A stretch of 49,409 nucleotides of DNA from a virus. The stretch lies in IMG/VR virus record IMGVR_UViG_3300047408_000062, positions 1-49,409 of that record. One strand, 5' to 3'. The notes beneath the pieces were generated by a model, which saw only the letters and a program-made list of their open reading frames with translations, was not told where the DNA came from and did not search any database. This document shows, piece by piece, positions 28,612-35,292 of the stretch; position 1 is the first letter of the stretch, and every line of letters begins with the position of its first letter. The translations under genes and the position numbers were made by a program.

Positions 28612-28685
28612 TCTGCAGCGAGTGTGGCAACGACCTGGTGTGCGAGGGGTACGAGCTGTGCAGCGAGTGTCTGGAGCAGACGTGA
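28608..28685 (+). CDS. 25-residue double-CxxC zinc-ribbon microprotein
   Basis: GTG start overlapping the nuclease stop. MICSECGNDLVCEGYELCSECLEQT has CSEC at both ends, plus a central Cys, enough for one zinc ribbon and nothing else. It is the smallest supported gene here; the coding frame continues the GTGA-coupled chain on both sides. Confidence 0.6.
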   Translation: MICSECGNDLVCEGYELCSECLEQT

Positions 28686-29110
28686 AGGTGATACCAACGG
28701 CGGGAGAGGTAATAGCGCCCAGGCCCAAGAGGTTCGCCCATCGACTCACCGATGTGGATGTAGTGGAGGGGCTCCCGAGCCCAGATGATCTACACGATGA
28801 GCTCCTGGGCTACGCCAATGTGATCTTGGGCAGGGCTGACCCTCCATTGGAGATCGACGGGTTCTACCTGGACCTCATGGAGGTGGCAGCGGCCTACTAC
28901 GCGCGGGCCAAGGAGATCGACATGCTGATCCACTGGGAGGAACAGAACCGGCGGGTGATCAGGGGCAGCCCGTACTACAAGTTCCGCACTGGCCAGCTCA
29001 GGAGCTTCATCGACATGGCGAAGATGATGGCGGATCTGGGGAGCCGGCGGCTCACCCAGGAACGTCTGTTGAACGACCAGAGGTACGACGCGGGGAACGG
29101 AGACTCGTGA
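28682..29110 (+). CDS. hypothetical helical protein
   Basis: 142 residues, GTG start. Helix-rich with FYLDLMEVAAAYYARAKEID and then SPYYKFRTGQLRSFIDMAKM...SRRLTQERL, a pattern that resembles P27-type small terminases by eye. It is far from the large terminase, and a better small terminase candidate lies at 33545, so I leave it unassigned. Confidence 0.7.
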   Translation: MKVIPTAGEVIAPRPKRFAHRLTDVDVVEGLPSPDDLHDELLGYANVILGRADPPLEIDGFYLDLMEVAAAYYARAKEIDMLIHWEEQNRRVIRGSPYYKFRTGQLRSFIDMAKMMADLGSRRLTQERLLNDQRYDAGNGDS

Positions 29111-29595
29111 GGATCATCCCGAACATCTTCAAGCAGCACGAGCTGCCTGATGACATCACGCTGGGCGAGGCTAGGGCGTGGTTGCTGGACCGGGTGGAGG
29201 CGGGAGCGTGCTGCCCGGTTTGCACCCAGCTGGCGAAGGTCTACGACAACCGCCAGATCAACGCTGGGATGGCGGTGTCACTGATCAAGATGTACCGGGT
29301 CGGCGGGACCGACTGGGTGCACGTCCCCACCATGGTCGGGGCCAGGTCGCGCGAGGAGGGAAAGCTCGCGTACTGGGATCTGGTCGAGGAAGCCACTGAG
29401 AAGCGCCCTGACGGCGGGAGAGCGGGTTGGTGGCGTATCACCCCACGCGGGGAGAGGTTCACTCTAAACGAGTTGCGGGTACCGAAGTACGCCAGGGTGT
29501 ACGACAACCGGGTGCTGGGCTTCCGTGGGGAGCCGATCTCGATCGTGGATGCGCTGAAGAACAAGTTCGACTACAACGAGCTGATGGGAAGATGA
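29107..29595 (+). CDS. hypothetical protein with zinc site
   Basis: 162 residues, GTG start. LGEARAWLLDRVEAGACCPVCTQLAKVY holds a Cys pair; a winged-helix-like region (WWRITPRGERFTLNELRVP) follows. Similar proteins sit in many actinophage replication blocks. Its first 16 bases are identical to those of the polymerase gene. Confidence 0.75.
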   Translation: MRIIPNIFKQHELPDDITLGEARAWLLDRVEAGACCPVCTQLAKVYDNRQINAGMAVSLIKMYRVGGTDWVHVPTMVGARSREEGKLAYWDLVEEATEKRPDGGRAGWWRITPRGERFTLNELRVPKYARVYDNRVLGFRGEPISIVDALKNKFDYNELMGR

Positions 29596-29599
29596 GCAC

Positions 29600-29845
29600 A
29601 TGAGTGCACAGGTGCTGGAGCGCAACGAGGAGTCGCGGGATGAGACCCGTGAGGATCTGCACGCCGCAGTGCGGGCCAGGAAGGTGGCCAACCTCAAGTA
29701 CCAGGCTGCCCTGATGAGGGCGCGGGAAGAGGGCTGGAACAACACCCAGATCGCGCGAGCATGTGGCGTGAGTGAGGCCGCGATCAGGCTGTACTGGACT
29801 CGACACCCCCAGCTTCAAGTGTTTACATCGGGTGTAGCGTCGTGA
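29600..29845 (+). CDS. helix-turn-helix protein
   Basis: 81 residues. A helical N-terminus (charged, coiled-coil-like) and a clear HTH, WNNTQIARACGVSEAAIRLYW (~49-69), of the sigma-region-4/terminase type. Coupled to the following EEP-fold gene by GTGA; may regulate it. Confidence 0.75.
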   Translation: MSAQVLERNEESRDETREDLHAAVRARKVANLKYQAALMRAREEGWNNTQIARACGVSEAAIRLYWTRHPQLQVFTSGVAS

Positions 29846-30585
29846 CTACGCTGGATGTAATGCATGTGAGCATGCAGTTCAGCGACTCCACGAAGCAGAA
29901 GCAGAGTGACGCGAAGAGGATCTTTGAGCGTGCGGTGAAGCGTCATGCCACCTGGATCACTGGTACCGAGGCGGGCATAGGTCCAAGCGCAGACCTACGT
30001 CAGGCACTGACTGAGGAGGCCACCCGCAGCGGGTACAGGTTCGTGGTGAAGAGCGACCTGTGGATCGCGGTCCAGAAGAGCCAGATCGCGAAGGGGACGT
30101 ACGACACCGGGTTCATCCCCACCCTGGCATCGAGCACGGGGAGCCAGAAGTTCTCCACTCGAGGCATCCTCTGGGCGCAGTGGAAGAACGCTGAGCTGGG
30201 CACTCTGAGCGTGGGATGCGGCCATTACATGACTCATGGGGCCAAGCCCAGGGACGAGTACTACAACGCCAACACCACGATGACCAGGGCCATCGCAGCG
30301 TGGGGGAAGGAGCACGGGAAGGGGAAGAAGCTGGCCTTCTACGCCGGCGACCAGAACATCCAGGACCGCACGAACGACACGTTCCGTGGCGCTCCCTTCA
30401 CCTCCCTGGCAGACGAGCTCAAGGCGCACCAGGACACCGGGCATGGGGCGATCGACGTGATCGCCTCCTACAACGAGGACACGCGCGTGAGAGGGAAGTA
30501 CTGGCGGGTGCAGGACGACAAGGAGTTCTTCCTCAACACCGACCACTTCCTGTGCGAGGGCGGCTTCGAGGTACGGCCTCTGTAG
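29842..30585 (+). CDS. EEP-fold (DNase I-like) nuclease or phosphatase, copy 1
   Basis: 247 residues, GTG start. Endonuclease/exonuclease/phosphatase motifs in order: TGTEAG (metal Glu ~43), GCGHYMTHG (His ~128), YAGDQNIQ (Asp-x-Asn ~170) and NTDHFLCEG (Asp-His ~234). All key residues are present, so it should hydrolyse phosphodiester or phosphate substrates; substrate unknown. An alternative ATG start lies six codons in. No signal peptide. Confidence 0.78.
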   Translation: MTTLDVMHVSMQFSDSTKQKQSDAKRIFERAVKRHATWITGTEAGIGPSADLRQALTEEATRSGYRFVVKSDLWIAVQKSQIAKGTYDTGFIPTLASSTGSQKFSTRGILWAQWKNAELGTLSVGCGHYMTHGAKPRDEYYNANTTMTRAIAAWGKEHGKGKKLAFYAGDQNIQDRTNDTFRGAPFTSLADELKAHQDTGHGAIDVIASYNEDTRVRGKYWRVQDDKEFFLNTDHFLCEGGFEVRPL

Positions 30586-30592
30586 GTGTAGC

Positions 30593-30621
30593 GTGCACGT
30601 TTGATGTGTCAGACGCATGGT
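30593..30621 (+). promoter_or_regulatory. possible promoter of RHH gene
   Basis: GTGCAC, 17-bp spacer, CATGGT, similar in layout to the helicase promoter (TTGCAC-17-TATGGT). The spacer and -10 overlap the first operator site. Initiation would be very close to the ATG, so the mRNA may be leaderless. Confidence 0.3.
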
Positions 30622-30706
30622 AGCGTCAGACGCATGCCACAGAAGAAGCTTGATGCGTCAGACGAAACAGTGCGTCTGACGCTTCGACTGCCCAAGCGTC
30701 TGACGG
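30606..30706. promoter_or_regulatory. cluster of five GCGTCAGACGC operator-like sites
   Basis: Sites at 30606-30618, 30623-30636, 30653-30664, 30671-30682 and 30695-30706. Three read CGTCAGACG forward and two are its reverse complement CGTCTGACG. The core is nearly palindromic. They cover the start codon and the first ~24 codons of a ribbon-helix-helix protein, which is a typical RHH autoregulatory arrangement. Confidence 0.75.
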
Positions 30707-30969
30707 ATGACATCGACCGGATGCGGGGCAAGGCCACGAGGTCTGAGTACATCCGGACCATGATCGAGGCGACGGTCGGACTGATCGCACCCATCGAGCT
30801 GAAGTTCGAGACCAAGCCCATGCCAGAGCCCGACCTCGGGAAGCCGGCGCGAAGGATCTACGTCGAGCCCATCAAGAAGCCCGTGAAGGGCGGATGCGAC
30901 CACACCTGGGTTCGAGCAGGGAGCATCTTCGACCGCTGTACCAAGTGCGAGGAGCGGAAGCGGCATTAG
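30634..30969 (+). CDS. ribbon-helix-helix regulator with zinc knuckle
   Basis: 111 residues from MPQKKLDASD. RLTLRLPKRLTDDIDRMRGKATRSEYIRTMI is a CopG/Arc-type ribbon-helix-helix DNA-binding domain (~residues 12-47). A Pro-rich linker leads to CDHTWVRAGSIFDRCTKC, a probable C-H-C-C zinc knuckle. No Shine-Dalgarno is visible; the start lies in the operator cluster. A longer in-frame start 11 codons earlier would translate the first operator. It probably represses itself and perhaps the flanking EEP genes. Confidence 0.8.
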   Translation: MPQKKLDASDETVRLTLRLPKRLTDDIDRMRGKATRSEYIRTMIEATVGLIAPIELKFETKPMPEPDLGKPARRIYVEPIKKPVKGGCDHTWVRAGSIFDRCTKCEERKRH

Positions 30970-30978
30970 CCTGAGCTC

Positions 30979-32010
30979 ATGGCCAACCTGCCGACCTTCA
31001 AGCACATCCACTGCTCGAGCAGGTACGACCGTTCAGCAGCTTCCCTGGATGCCGACATCTCGGTGTGGCAGCAGAGCGCCGATCTGATCACCATGACCGA
31101 GGTCTCCGATGACAACCGGGCCGCACAGATGCGCGCGAGTGGTTGGGCCTACTACGCGACACCAGGTGGGAACTCAGGGGCTGACAGTGGGCTGTGCTGG
31201 GAGATCGCTACCTGGAACGTCGTCTCCAAGAAGTCCCTGAAGATGAGCGGCCTCTACGACCGCCTCAATGGCAGGACGGTGGCGATCTGGTCGGCCACCG
31301 TGGTGCTGAGGCATGTGAAGAGCGGGCACAAGCTGCTGGTGAGCGTCTCCCACATGCCGGCGCACGTAGAGGGCACGAACGGGTTCAACAGCGACCTGGA
31401 GGGCTGGGCTGCTCGGAAGCGGGCCTTCATGACCGCCCTGGGGATCTGGTCCACCCATGTGAAGGACCAGGTGAACAGCCAGAAGCTCGATGCCGTCCTG
31501 GTGGTGGCGGACTGGAACGTCAACCTCAAGGCGCAGTGGTTCAGGCAGATCCTGCACGATCACTGGGGCTCGGACTACCAGAGTGCCTGGATGCACATGC
31601 CCACCTCTGGAGGGGTGGTTCCTGGAGGGGCTGGAGCTCCTGCCGGCTCACCTGGACAGGGCCATCACGACCGGATCATCGACGGCTCCCTGTACGACGG
31701 CCTGGAGATCACAGCAGGCCCGAACCTGATGTCGCGGGTACAGAGCTCGGACCACAGGCCCTTCAACGAGTCCTTCAAGTTCGCAGAGAAGGCAGGAACG
31801 CCGGCCAAGACCAAGGCCTCCGACAACGCCAAGGGCAAGAAGAAGAAGCCGCGCGAGGTGGGCCAGGCAGCCTCGGTGTTCGTGAACGGCTACGGCAACG
31901 TCTTCCATGGCGAGGAGTGGTGGGGCTTCGGTGACACCATGGACGACGAGCTCTACTTCCTGCCCCTCGACGAGGGCGGCTGGGGAGAGGCCGGGGGAGA
32001 GGTCCTGTGA
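30979..32010 (+). CDS. EEP-fold (DNase I-like) protein, copy 2
   Basis: 343 residues. Motifs: ITMTEVSDDN (Glu ~41), VSVSHMPAH (~123), VVADWNVN (Asp-x-Asn ~178), GHHDRIIDG and SSDHRPFNE (Asp-His ~257). The catalytic set of the endonuclease/exonuclease/phosphatase superfamily is complete. A Lys-rich linker (KTKASDNAKGKKKKPREVG) and an acidic C-terminal tail follow, which copy 1 lacks. Sequence outside the motifs is very different from copy 1. Confidence 0.78.
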   Translation: MANLPTFKHIHCSSRYDRSAASLDADISVWQQSADLITMTEVSDDNRAAQMRASGWAYYATPGGNSGADSGLCWEIATWNVVSKKSLKMSGLYDRLNGRTVAIWSATVVLRHVKSGHKLLVSVSHMPAHVEGTNGFNSDLEGWAARKRAFMTALGIWSTHVKDQVNSQKLDAVLVVADWNVNLKAQWFRQILHDHWGSDYQSAWMHMPTSGGVVPGGAGAPAGSPGQGHHDRIIDGSLYDGLEITAGPNLMSRVQSSDHRPFNESFKFAEKAGTPAKTKASDNAKGKKKKPREVGQAASVFVNGYGNVFHGEEWWGFGDTMDDELYFLPLDEGGWGEAGGEVL

Positions 32011-32105
32011 AGGACTGGCAGATCATCGCTACTGCAGCGGGCGCAGGGGTACTGACAGCACTGATACTGAGCTACGTCCTCTTCTACGTCTGGAGCACTC
32101 CATGA
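32007..32105 (+). CDS. 32-residue membrane microprotein
   Basis: GTG start overlapping the EEP gene stop. MKDWQIIATAAGAGVLTALI then LSYVLFYVW: a single transmembrane helix with almost no soluble part. Coupled to the next small gene by ATGA. Confidence 0.55.
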   Translation: MKDWQIIATAAGAGVLTALILSYVLFYVWSTP

Positions 32106-32191
32106 GCAATGACGCCTTCCACTGGATCGTGGTGATCGCGTTGATCGTGATCATCATCCTGCTGGCTCTGCCCCTGAGAGTCCGTCGATAG
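32102..32191 (+). CDS. 29-residue membrane microprotein
   Basis: MSNDAFHWIVVIALIVIIIL then a basic end (RVRR): one transmembrane helix, N-out/C-in predicted by the positive end. Second of three membrane microproteins around the secreted RTX-like gene. Confidence 0.55.
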   Translation: MSNDAFHWIVVIALIVIIILLALPLRVRR

Positions 32192-32206
32192 GGGTACGGT
32201 CCGACC

Positions 32207-32626
32207 ATGATGATCAAGCTGGCGGCTGTTGCCGCGTCCGTGGCAGCCATCGGGCTGTTCACCGTTCCTACTGCTTCGGCCCACGACCACGACTGCGACA
32301 ACGATCGGGGTCATCACCACGAGTGTGAGCCGCCTCCTCCGCCTCCGGTTCCTGTCCCCTCCGGCTTCAACCTGATCTTCGGTGGCCGCAACGCCGACCG
32401 GCTTCCTGGCACTGCTGGCCGGGATGCGATCTTCGGCTTCGGTGGCAACGACCGGATCTTCGGTCGCGGTGGAGCAGACCGGCTGTACGGGATGCGCGGC
32501 AACGACGTGATCCGCTCTGTGGACCACAGCCGTGATGTCGTGAACGGTGGCCCTGGACGTGACCGCTGCATCGTGAACCGCAACGACATCGTGAAGAACT
32601 GCGAGACCATCATCGTGGTCCTATGA
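32207..32626 (+). CDS. secreted RTX-like calcium-binding-repeat protein
   Basis: 139 residues. Signal peptide (IKLAAVAASVAAIGLFTVPTASA) with a likely signal peptidase I site after ASA; a His/Asp-rich segment and six prolines; then four or more RTX-like nonapeptides of GGxxxDxhxG type (GGRNADRLPG, GFGGNDRIFG, GRGGADRLYG, MRGNDVIRS, GGPGRDRC). Two late cysteines may form a disulphide. It should be exported from the infected cell or be exposed at the surface. Confidence 0.8.
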   Translation: MMIKLAAVAASVAAIGLFTVPTASAHDHDCDNDRGHHHECEPPPPPPVPVPSGFNLIFGGRNADRLPGTAGRDAIFGFGGNDRIFGRGGADRLYGMRGNDVIRSVDHSRDVVNGGPGRDRCIVNRNDIVKNCETIIVVL

Positions 32627-32703
32627 GCGTCCTGTGGATCATCGTCGTCCTGCTGGCCGTAGGGCTGGTGGTCTACGTGATGACCCATCGCACCAGACGG
32701 TGA
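32623..32703 (+). CDS. 26-residue membrane microprotein
   Basis: MSVLWIIVVLLAVGLVVYVM then THRTRR: single transmembrane helix with basic tail. ATGA overlap with the RTX-like gene and GTGA overlap with the resolvase gene. Confidence 0.55.
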   Translation: MSVLWIIVVLLAVGLVVYVMTHRTRR

Positions 32704-33221
32704 ACGTCATGGGCGTGGACCTCGGGGTCCACAAGGTGGCCATGTTCGGGTGGGATGGAGAGATCCCCTTCGCGCAGGCGTGGGGAGCCAGGGAGGATGC
32801 GAACCGCTCCCTGCAGCTGCTCTCCCTGGGCGCGATGGTGCATGACATGGCCGAGTTCCACGCCATCGACGTGGTGTGGATCGAGGACACGCTGGTCGGC
32901 AACAACGTGAAGTACTCCATCCAGCTGACCGAGGTCAGGGGAGCGGTGATGGCCTCGGTGATTACCCATGCAGACGTGCGTCTGGTCAACGTCGGGCACT
33001 GGAAGAAGGTCATGGTGGGTAATGGCCATGCGAACAAAGATTCGATCAGGGACTACATCCATGTGACTCACCCTGCGTATGCTCCGCTGTGTGGGGCAGA
33101 CCAGGACCTCTATGACGCCTGTTGCGTTGCCCTCTACGGACGCCAGACCATGGAGTCTGCCCGAGACCTCCGCCTGGTCTCTGGACCAGTGGCTGACGAG
33201 GACGAACCAGACGGTTCCTGA
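32700..33221 (+). CDS. RuvC-like Holliday junction resolvase
   Basis: 173 residues, GTG start (or ATG three codons in). RNase H-fold acids appear in order: GVDLGVHKVAMFGW (Asp ~7), VVWIEDTLVG (Glu ~60), then a basic GHANKDSIRDYI and DQDLYDACCVALYG (acidic pair ~134-138). This is the phage RuvC/YqgF-like layout. It would cut branched DNA before packaging or during recombination. Confidence 0.78.
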   Translation: MNVMGVDLGVHKVAMFGWDGEIPFAQAWGAREDANRSLQLLSLGAMVHDMAEFHAIDVVWIEDTLVGNNVKYSIQLTEVRGAVMASVITHADVRLVNVGHWKKVMVGNGHANKDSIRDYIHVTHPAYAPLCGADQDLYDACCVALYGRQTMESARDLRLVSGPVADEDEPDGS

Positions 33222-33705
33222 CCAGGACTCTGAACGGTGGGTCAGCTACCACATCGACGACCTCTACCCGGACTGGCAGGAGAACGCCCACTGCAAGGGC
33301 GTCGGCGTCCAGTACTACTTCGGTGAAGATGAAGGACAGCCGACCATGGGCATCCGCCAGGTCCGTGCTGCCTCGAAGCTCTGCGATGTCTGCCCTGTGT
33401 ACGTTGAGTGCCTGACCTGGGCGTTGTCCAGGCGCGAGGAGTACGGCGTCTGGGCAGGCACCTCAGGGCGGGTCCGCCGGCGTATCTTCAAGATGCTGGA
33501 CGATGGTGAGCGCACCGTCGATGAGGTAGTGGAGGACTTCCGTTGTGGACGAGGTAACACCTATCGACTTCCAGGCCAAGGGCAACAACAAGCCCAAGCC
33601 TCGACGACATGCACCGTCACAGAGCTCCTTGGTGAAGTCCCAGGAGCATCTGGAGAAGGTCCAGCTGGCCTACGAGATGAGGGCGGGCGGGAAGCTGCCG
33701 TCTGA
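33112..33705 (+). CDS. WhiB-family transcriptional regulator
   Basis: 197 residues from ATG (an ATG 11 codons earlier is possible). Four cysteines for a 4Fe-4S cluster: HCKG (~62) and CDVCPVYVEC (~91-100); then GVWAGTSGRVRRRI, the WhiB G-V/I-W loop and basic end. Found only in Actinobacteria and their phages. Odd: the first ~37 codons overlap the resolvase gene and the last ~53 overlap the next gene in another frame, so the true product may be shorter or the end may be frameshifted. Probably alters host or phage transcription. Confidence 0.8.
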   Translation: MTPVALPSTDARPWSLPETSAWSLDQWLTRTNQTVPDQDSERWVSYHIDDLYPDWQENAHCKGVGVQYYFGEDEGQPTMGIRQVRAASKLCDVCPVYVECLTWALSRREEYGVWAGTSGRVRRRIFKMLDDGERTVDEVVEDFRCGRGNTYRLPGQGQQQAQASTTCTVTELLGEVPGASGEGPAGLRDEGGREAAV

Positions 33706-34042
33706 GATCGCAACTGCTCTGGGCGTAGCGCAGAACGATGAGGTCTACCGGCTCCTCGATGAGCAGTTCAACCGTGATGCCGCCTACCTGACCGGGATGC
33801 AGAGGGAGACCGTCCTGGGTCTGCAGCTGATGCGGCTGGAGAAGCTGCTGGCTGCTGCCTGGCCCAGCGCCATGATGGGCGACCCCAAGTCCATCCGCGA
33901 GGCGGGTGAGCTGGTGATGAAGGAAGCTCGGCTGACCCAGCTCGAGCAGGTCGACCCCACGGTGAACAAGAACCTGGTGCTGGTGATGGGGGAGAAGGAA
34001 GACGACTTCATCGCCGCGCTCAAGGCCACCCAGACCGACTAG
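33545..34042 (+). CDS. putative terminase small subunit
   Basis: 165 residues, GTG start. Basic N-terminus (NKPKPRRHAPSQ), an HTH-like segment (GGKLPSEIATALGVAQNDEVYRLL), a helical oligomerisation region (LGLQLMRLEKLLAAAW) and a C-terminal DDFIAALKATQ. Domain order and position at the start of the structural block fit a DNA-recognising small terminase, but TerL is 11.9 kb downstream. Could instead be an unrelated DNA-binding protein. Confidence 0.55.
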   Translation: MDEVTPIDFQAKGNNKPKPRRHAPSQSSLVKSQEHLEKVQLAYEMRAGGKLPSEIATALGVAQNDEVYRLLDEQFNRDAAYLTGMQRETVLGLQLMRLEKLLAAAWPSAMMGDPKSIREAGELVMKEARLTQLEQVDPTVNKNLVLVMGEKEDDFIAALKATQTD

Positions 34043-34064
34043 CGCGCGACGGGAGACTGGAGAC

Positions 34065-34469
34065 ATGGAGAGTGCCTTCGGCGTAGAGCACGGCGAGATC
34101 AGCAAGGGTGTGCCCAAGGGCCTGGCCGCAGTAGCCGGGAAGTACGAGCACATGCGTATACCCGCGAACCGCTCGATGGCCCCAGGGGAGAAGAGGATCG
34201 CCTACGCCGCTGAGCGGTTGAAGGCCCACAAGGCAGGCAGAACCGCTGCTCGGCTACCCCAGGAGAAGGGCAACCTGTTCGGGGGCCAGACCCCGAAGTC
34301 AGCTGGTCGCTCGGCTCGCACCGCATCCAGGTCCACGCTCAGTCGGGTCAGGGAGCCGGCGATCAGCACCACCGCTGCTGCATCTGTGGACCGCTACCGG
34401 CCCGGGCCCAAGATCATGGGTCGAGGTCCGAGTGGGTACTCGGGTCGATCCAAGCCCTGGAGCGCGTGA
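34065..34469 (+). CDS. basic virion-region protein with AFGVEHG N-terminus
   Basis: 134 residues. Begins MESAFGVEHGEISKG, a signature shared with the proteins at 34852 and 47419. The rest is basic, low-complexity and rich in Arg/Ser/Ala. GGGAGACTGGAGAC precedes the ATG. Possibly a head or internal virion protein; inferred from location only. Confidence 0.7.
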   Translation: MESAFGVEHGEISKGVPKGLAAVAGKYEHMRIPANRSMAPGEKRIAYAAERLKAHKAGRTAARLPQEKGNLFGGQTPKSAGRSARTASRSTLSRVREPAISTTAAASVDRYRPGPKIMGRGPSGYSGRSKPWSA

Positions 34470-34852
34470 TGGGTGCCGCCAGTGTCCCGTTGGACATCGA
34501 CCAGGGCGAGGACTGGACGGCCACGATCGTCTACACCGATGAGCTGGACCAGCCCTACAACGTGGTCGCTCCCTGTCGGATGGACATCAAGAACTCCCAG
34601 GGCGCGACCCAGCTGAGCCTGAGCACACCTGATGTGTTCATCGACGGTGAGATCCCGGAGATCAACCTGTCCTCGGAGGAGGGGCTGATCCAGATCCACA
34701 TCGAGGACATGGTGACCGGTGCGCTGGTCCCTGGCACCTACAAGTACGACCTGTTCATCACCGTCAACGACGGTGACGAGTACGCGGGCAACCAGATCCA
34801 GCGCCTGATCATGGGCGAGGTCGTCGTGAACCAGCGGGTCACGGTGATGTGA
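34469..34852 (+). CDS. beta-sandwich tail accessory protein (BppU-N-like)
   Basis: 127 residues, mostly beta strands: VPLDIDQGEDWTATIVYTDE, RMDIKNSQGATQLSL, GLIQIHIEDMVTG, GTYKYDLFITVNDGDE, RLIMGEVVVNQRVTV. Resembles the N-terminal domain of baseplate upper proteins and the protein at 18225-18587. The ATG shares bases with the upstream stop (TGATG). Confidence 0.65.
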   Translation: MGAASVPLDIDQGEDWTATIVYTDELDQPYNVVAPCRMDIKNSQGATQLSLSTPDVFIDGEIPEINLSSEEGLIQIHIEDMVTGALVPGTYKYDLFITVNDGDEYAGNQIQRLIMGEVVVNQRVTVM

Positions 34853-35292
34853 TGGAGAGCCCGTTCGGGGTCGACCACGGCTACATCGCCAAGTACAGCG
34901 CCGCGTACGGGAACAACCGGGTGGCGATCAAGGACATGGCGGACAAGAAGGCCAAGAAGATCAAGGCCATGGCCAAGGAGAAGGCCAAGGGGATACCCAA
35001 GGGGAAGCCCGGGGAGGTCGTGGCCAAGCCCCATGAGCATGTGGATTCCTGGTTCGCCGGCAAGACCATCTCCAAGGCCAAGAAGCTGTCCCGAGCAGAG
35101 CAGCGGGAGCTCCAGGCTGCCAAGTCGGCCACCATCGCTGCCAACAAGCCTCCTGCCACCATGCAAGCTGTCGCGACGGGCAAGAAGGTCGGGAAGTTCG
35201 CCAAGACCCCCAAGGCCCTGGCACTGGGGGCTGCCGGTGTCGCTGCCGCCGGTGGTGGCTACGCCTACTCACAGAGGAAGAAGTCGGCATGA
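34852..35292 (+). CDS. Lys-rich membrane protein with FGVDHG N-terminus
   Basis: 146 residues. MESPFGVDHGYIAKY opens the protein; a long Lys/Ala helix follows (KKAKKIKAMAKEKAKG), and a C-terminal segment (ALALGAAGVAAAGGGYAYS) could span a membrane, ending in RKKSA. Shares only the N-terminal signature with 34065 and 47419; the C-terminal hydrophobic segment is also seen at the end of the latter. Confidence 0.7.
   Translation: MESPFGVDHGYIAKYSAAYGNNRVAIKDMADKKAKKIKAMAKEKAKGIPKGKPGEVVAKPHEHVDSWFAGKTISKAKKLSRAEQRELQAAKSATIAANKPPATMQAVATGKKVGKFAKTPKALALGAAGVAAAGGGYAYSQRKKSA

Noticed and set aside
28682-29110. Small terminase call for the 142-residue protein
   Set aside because: Only a loose resemblance to P27-type proteins; it is embedded among replication genes and a better candidate exists at 33545.
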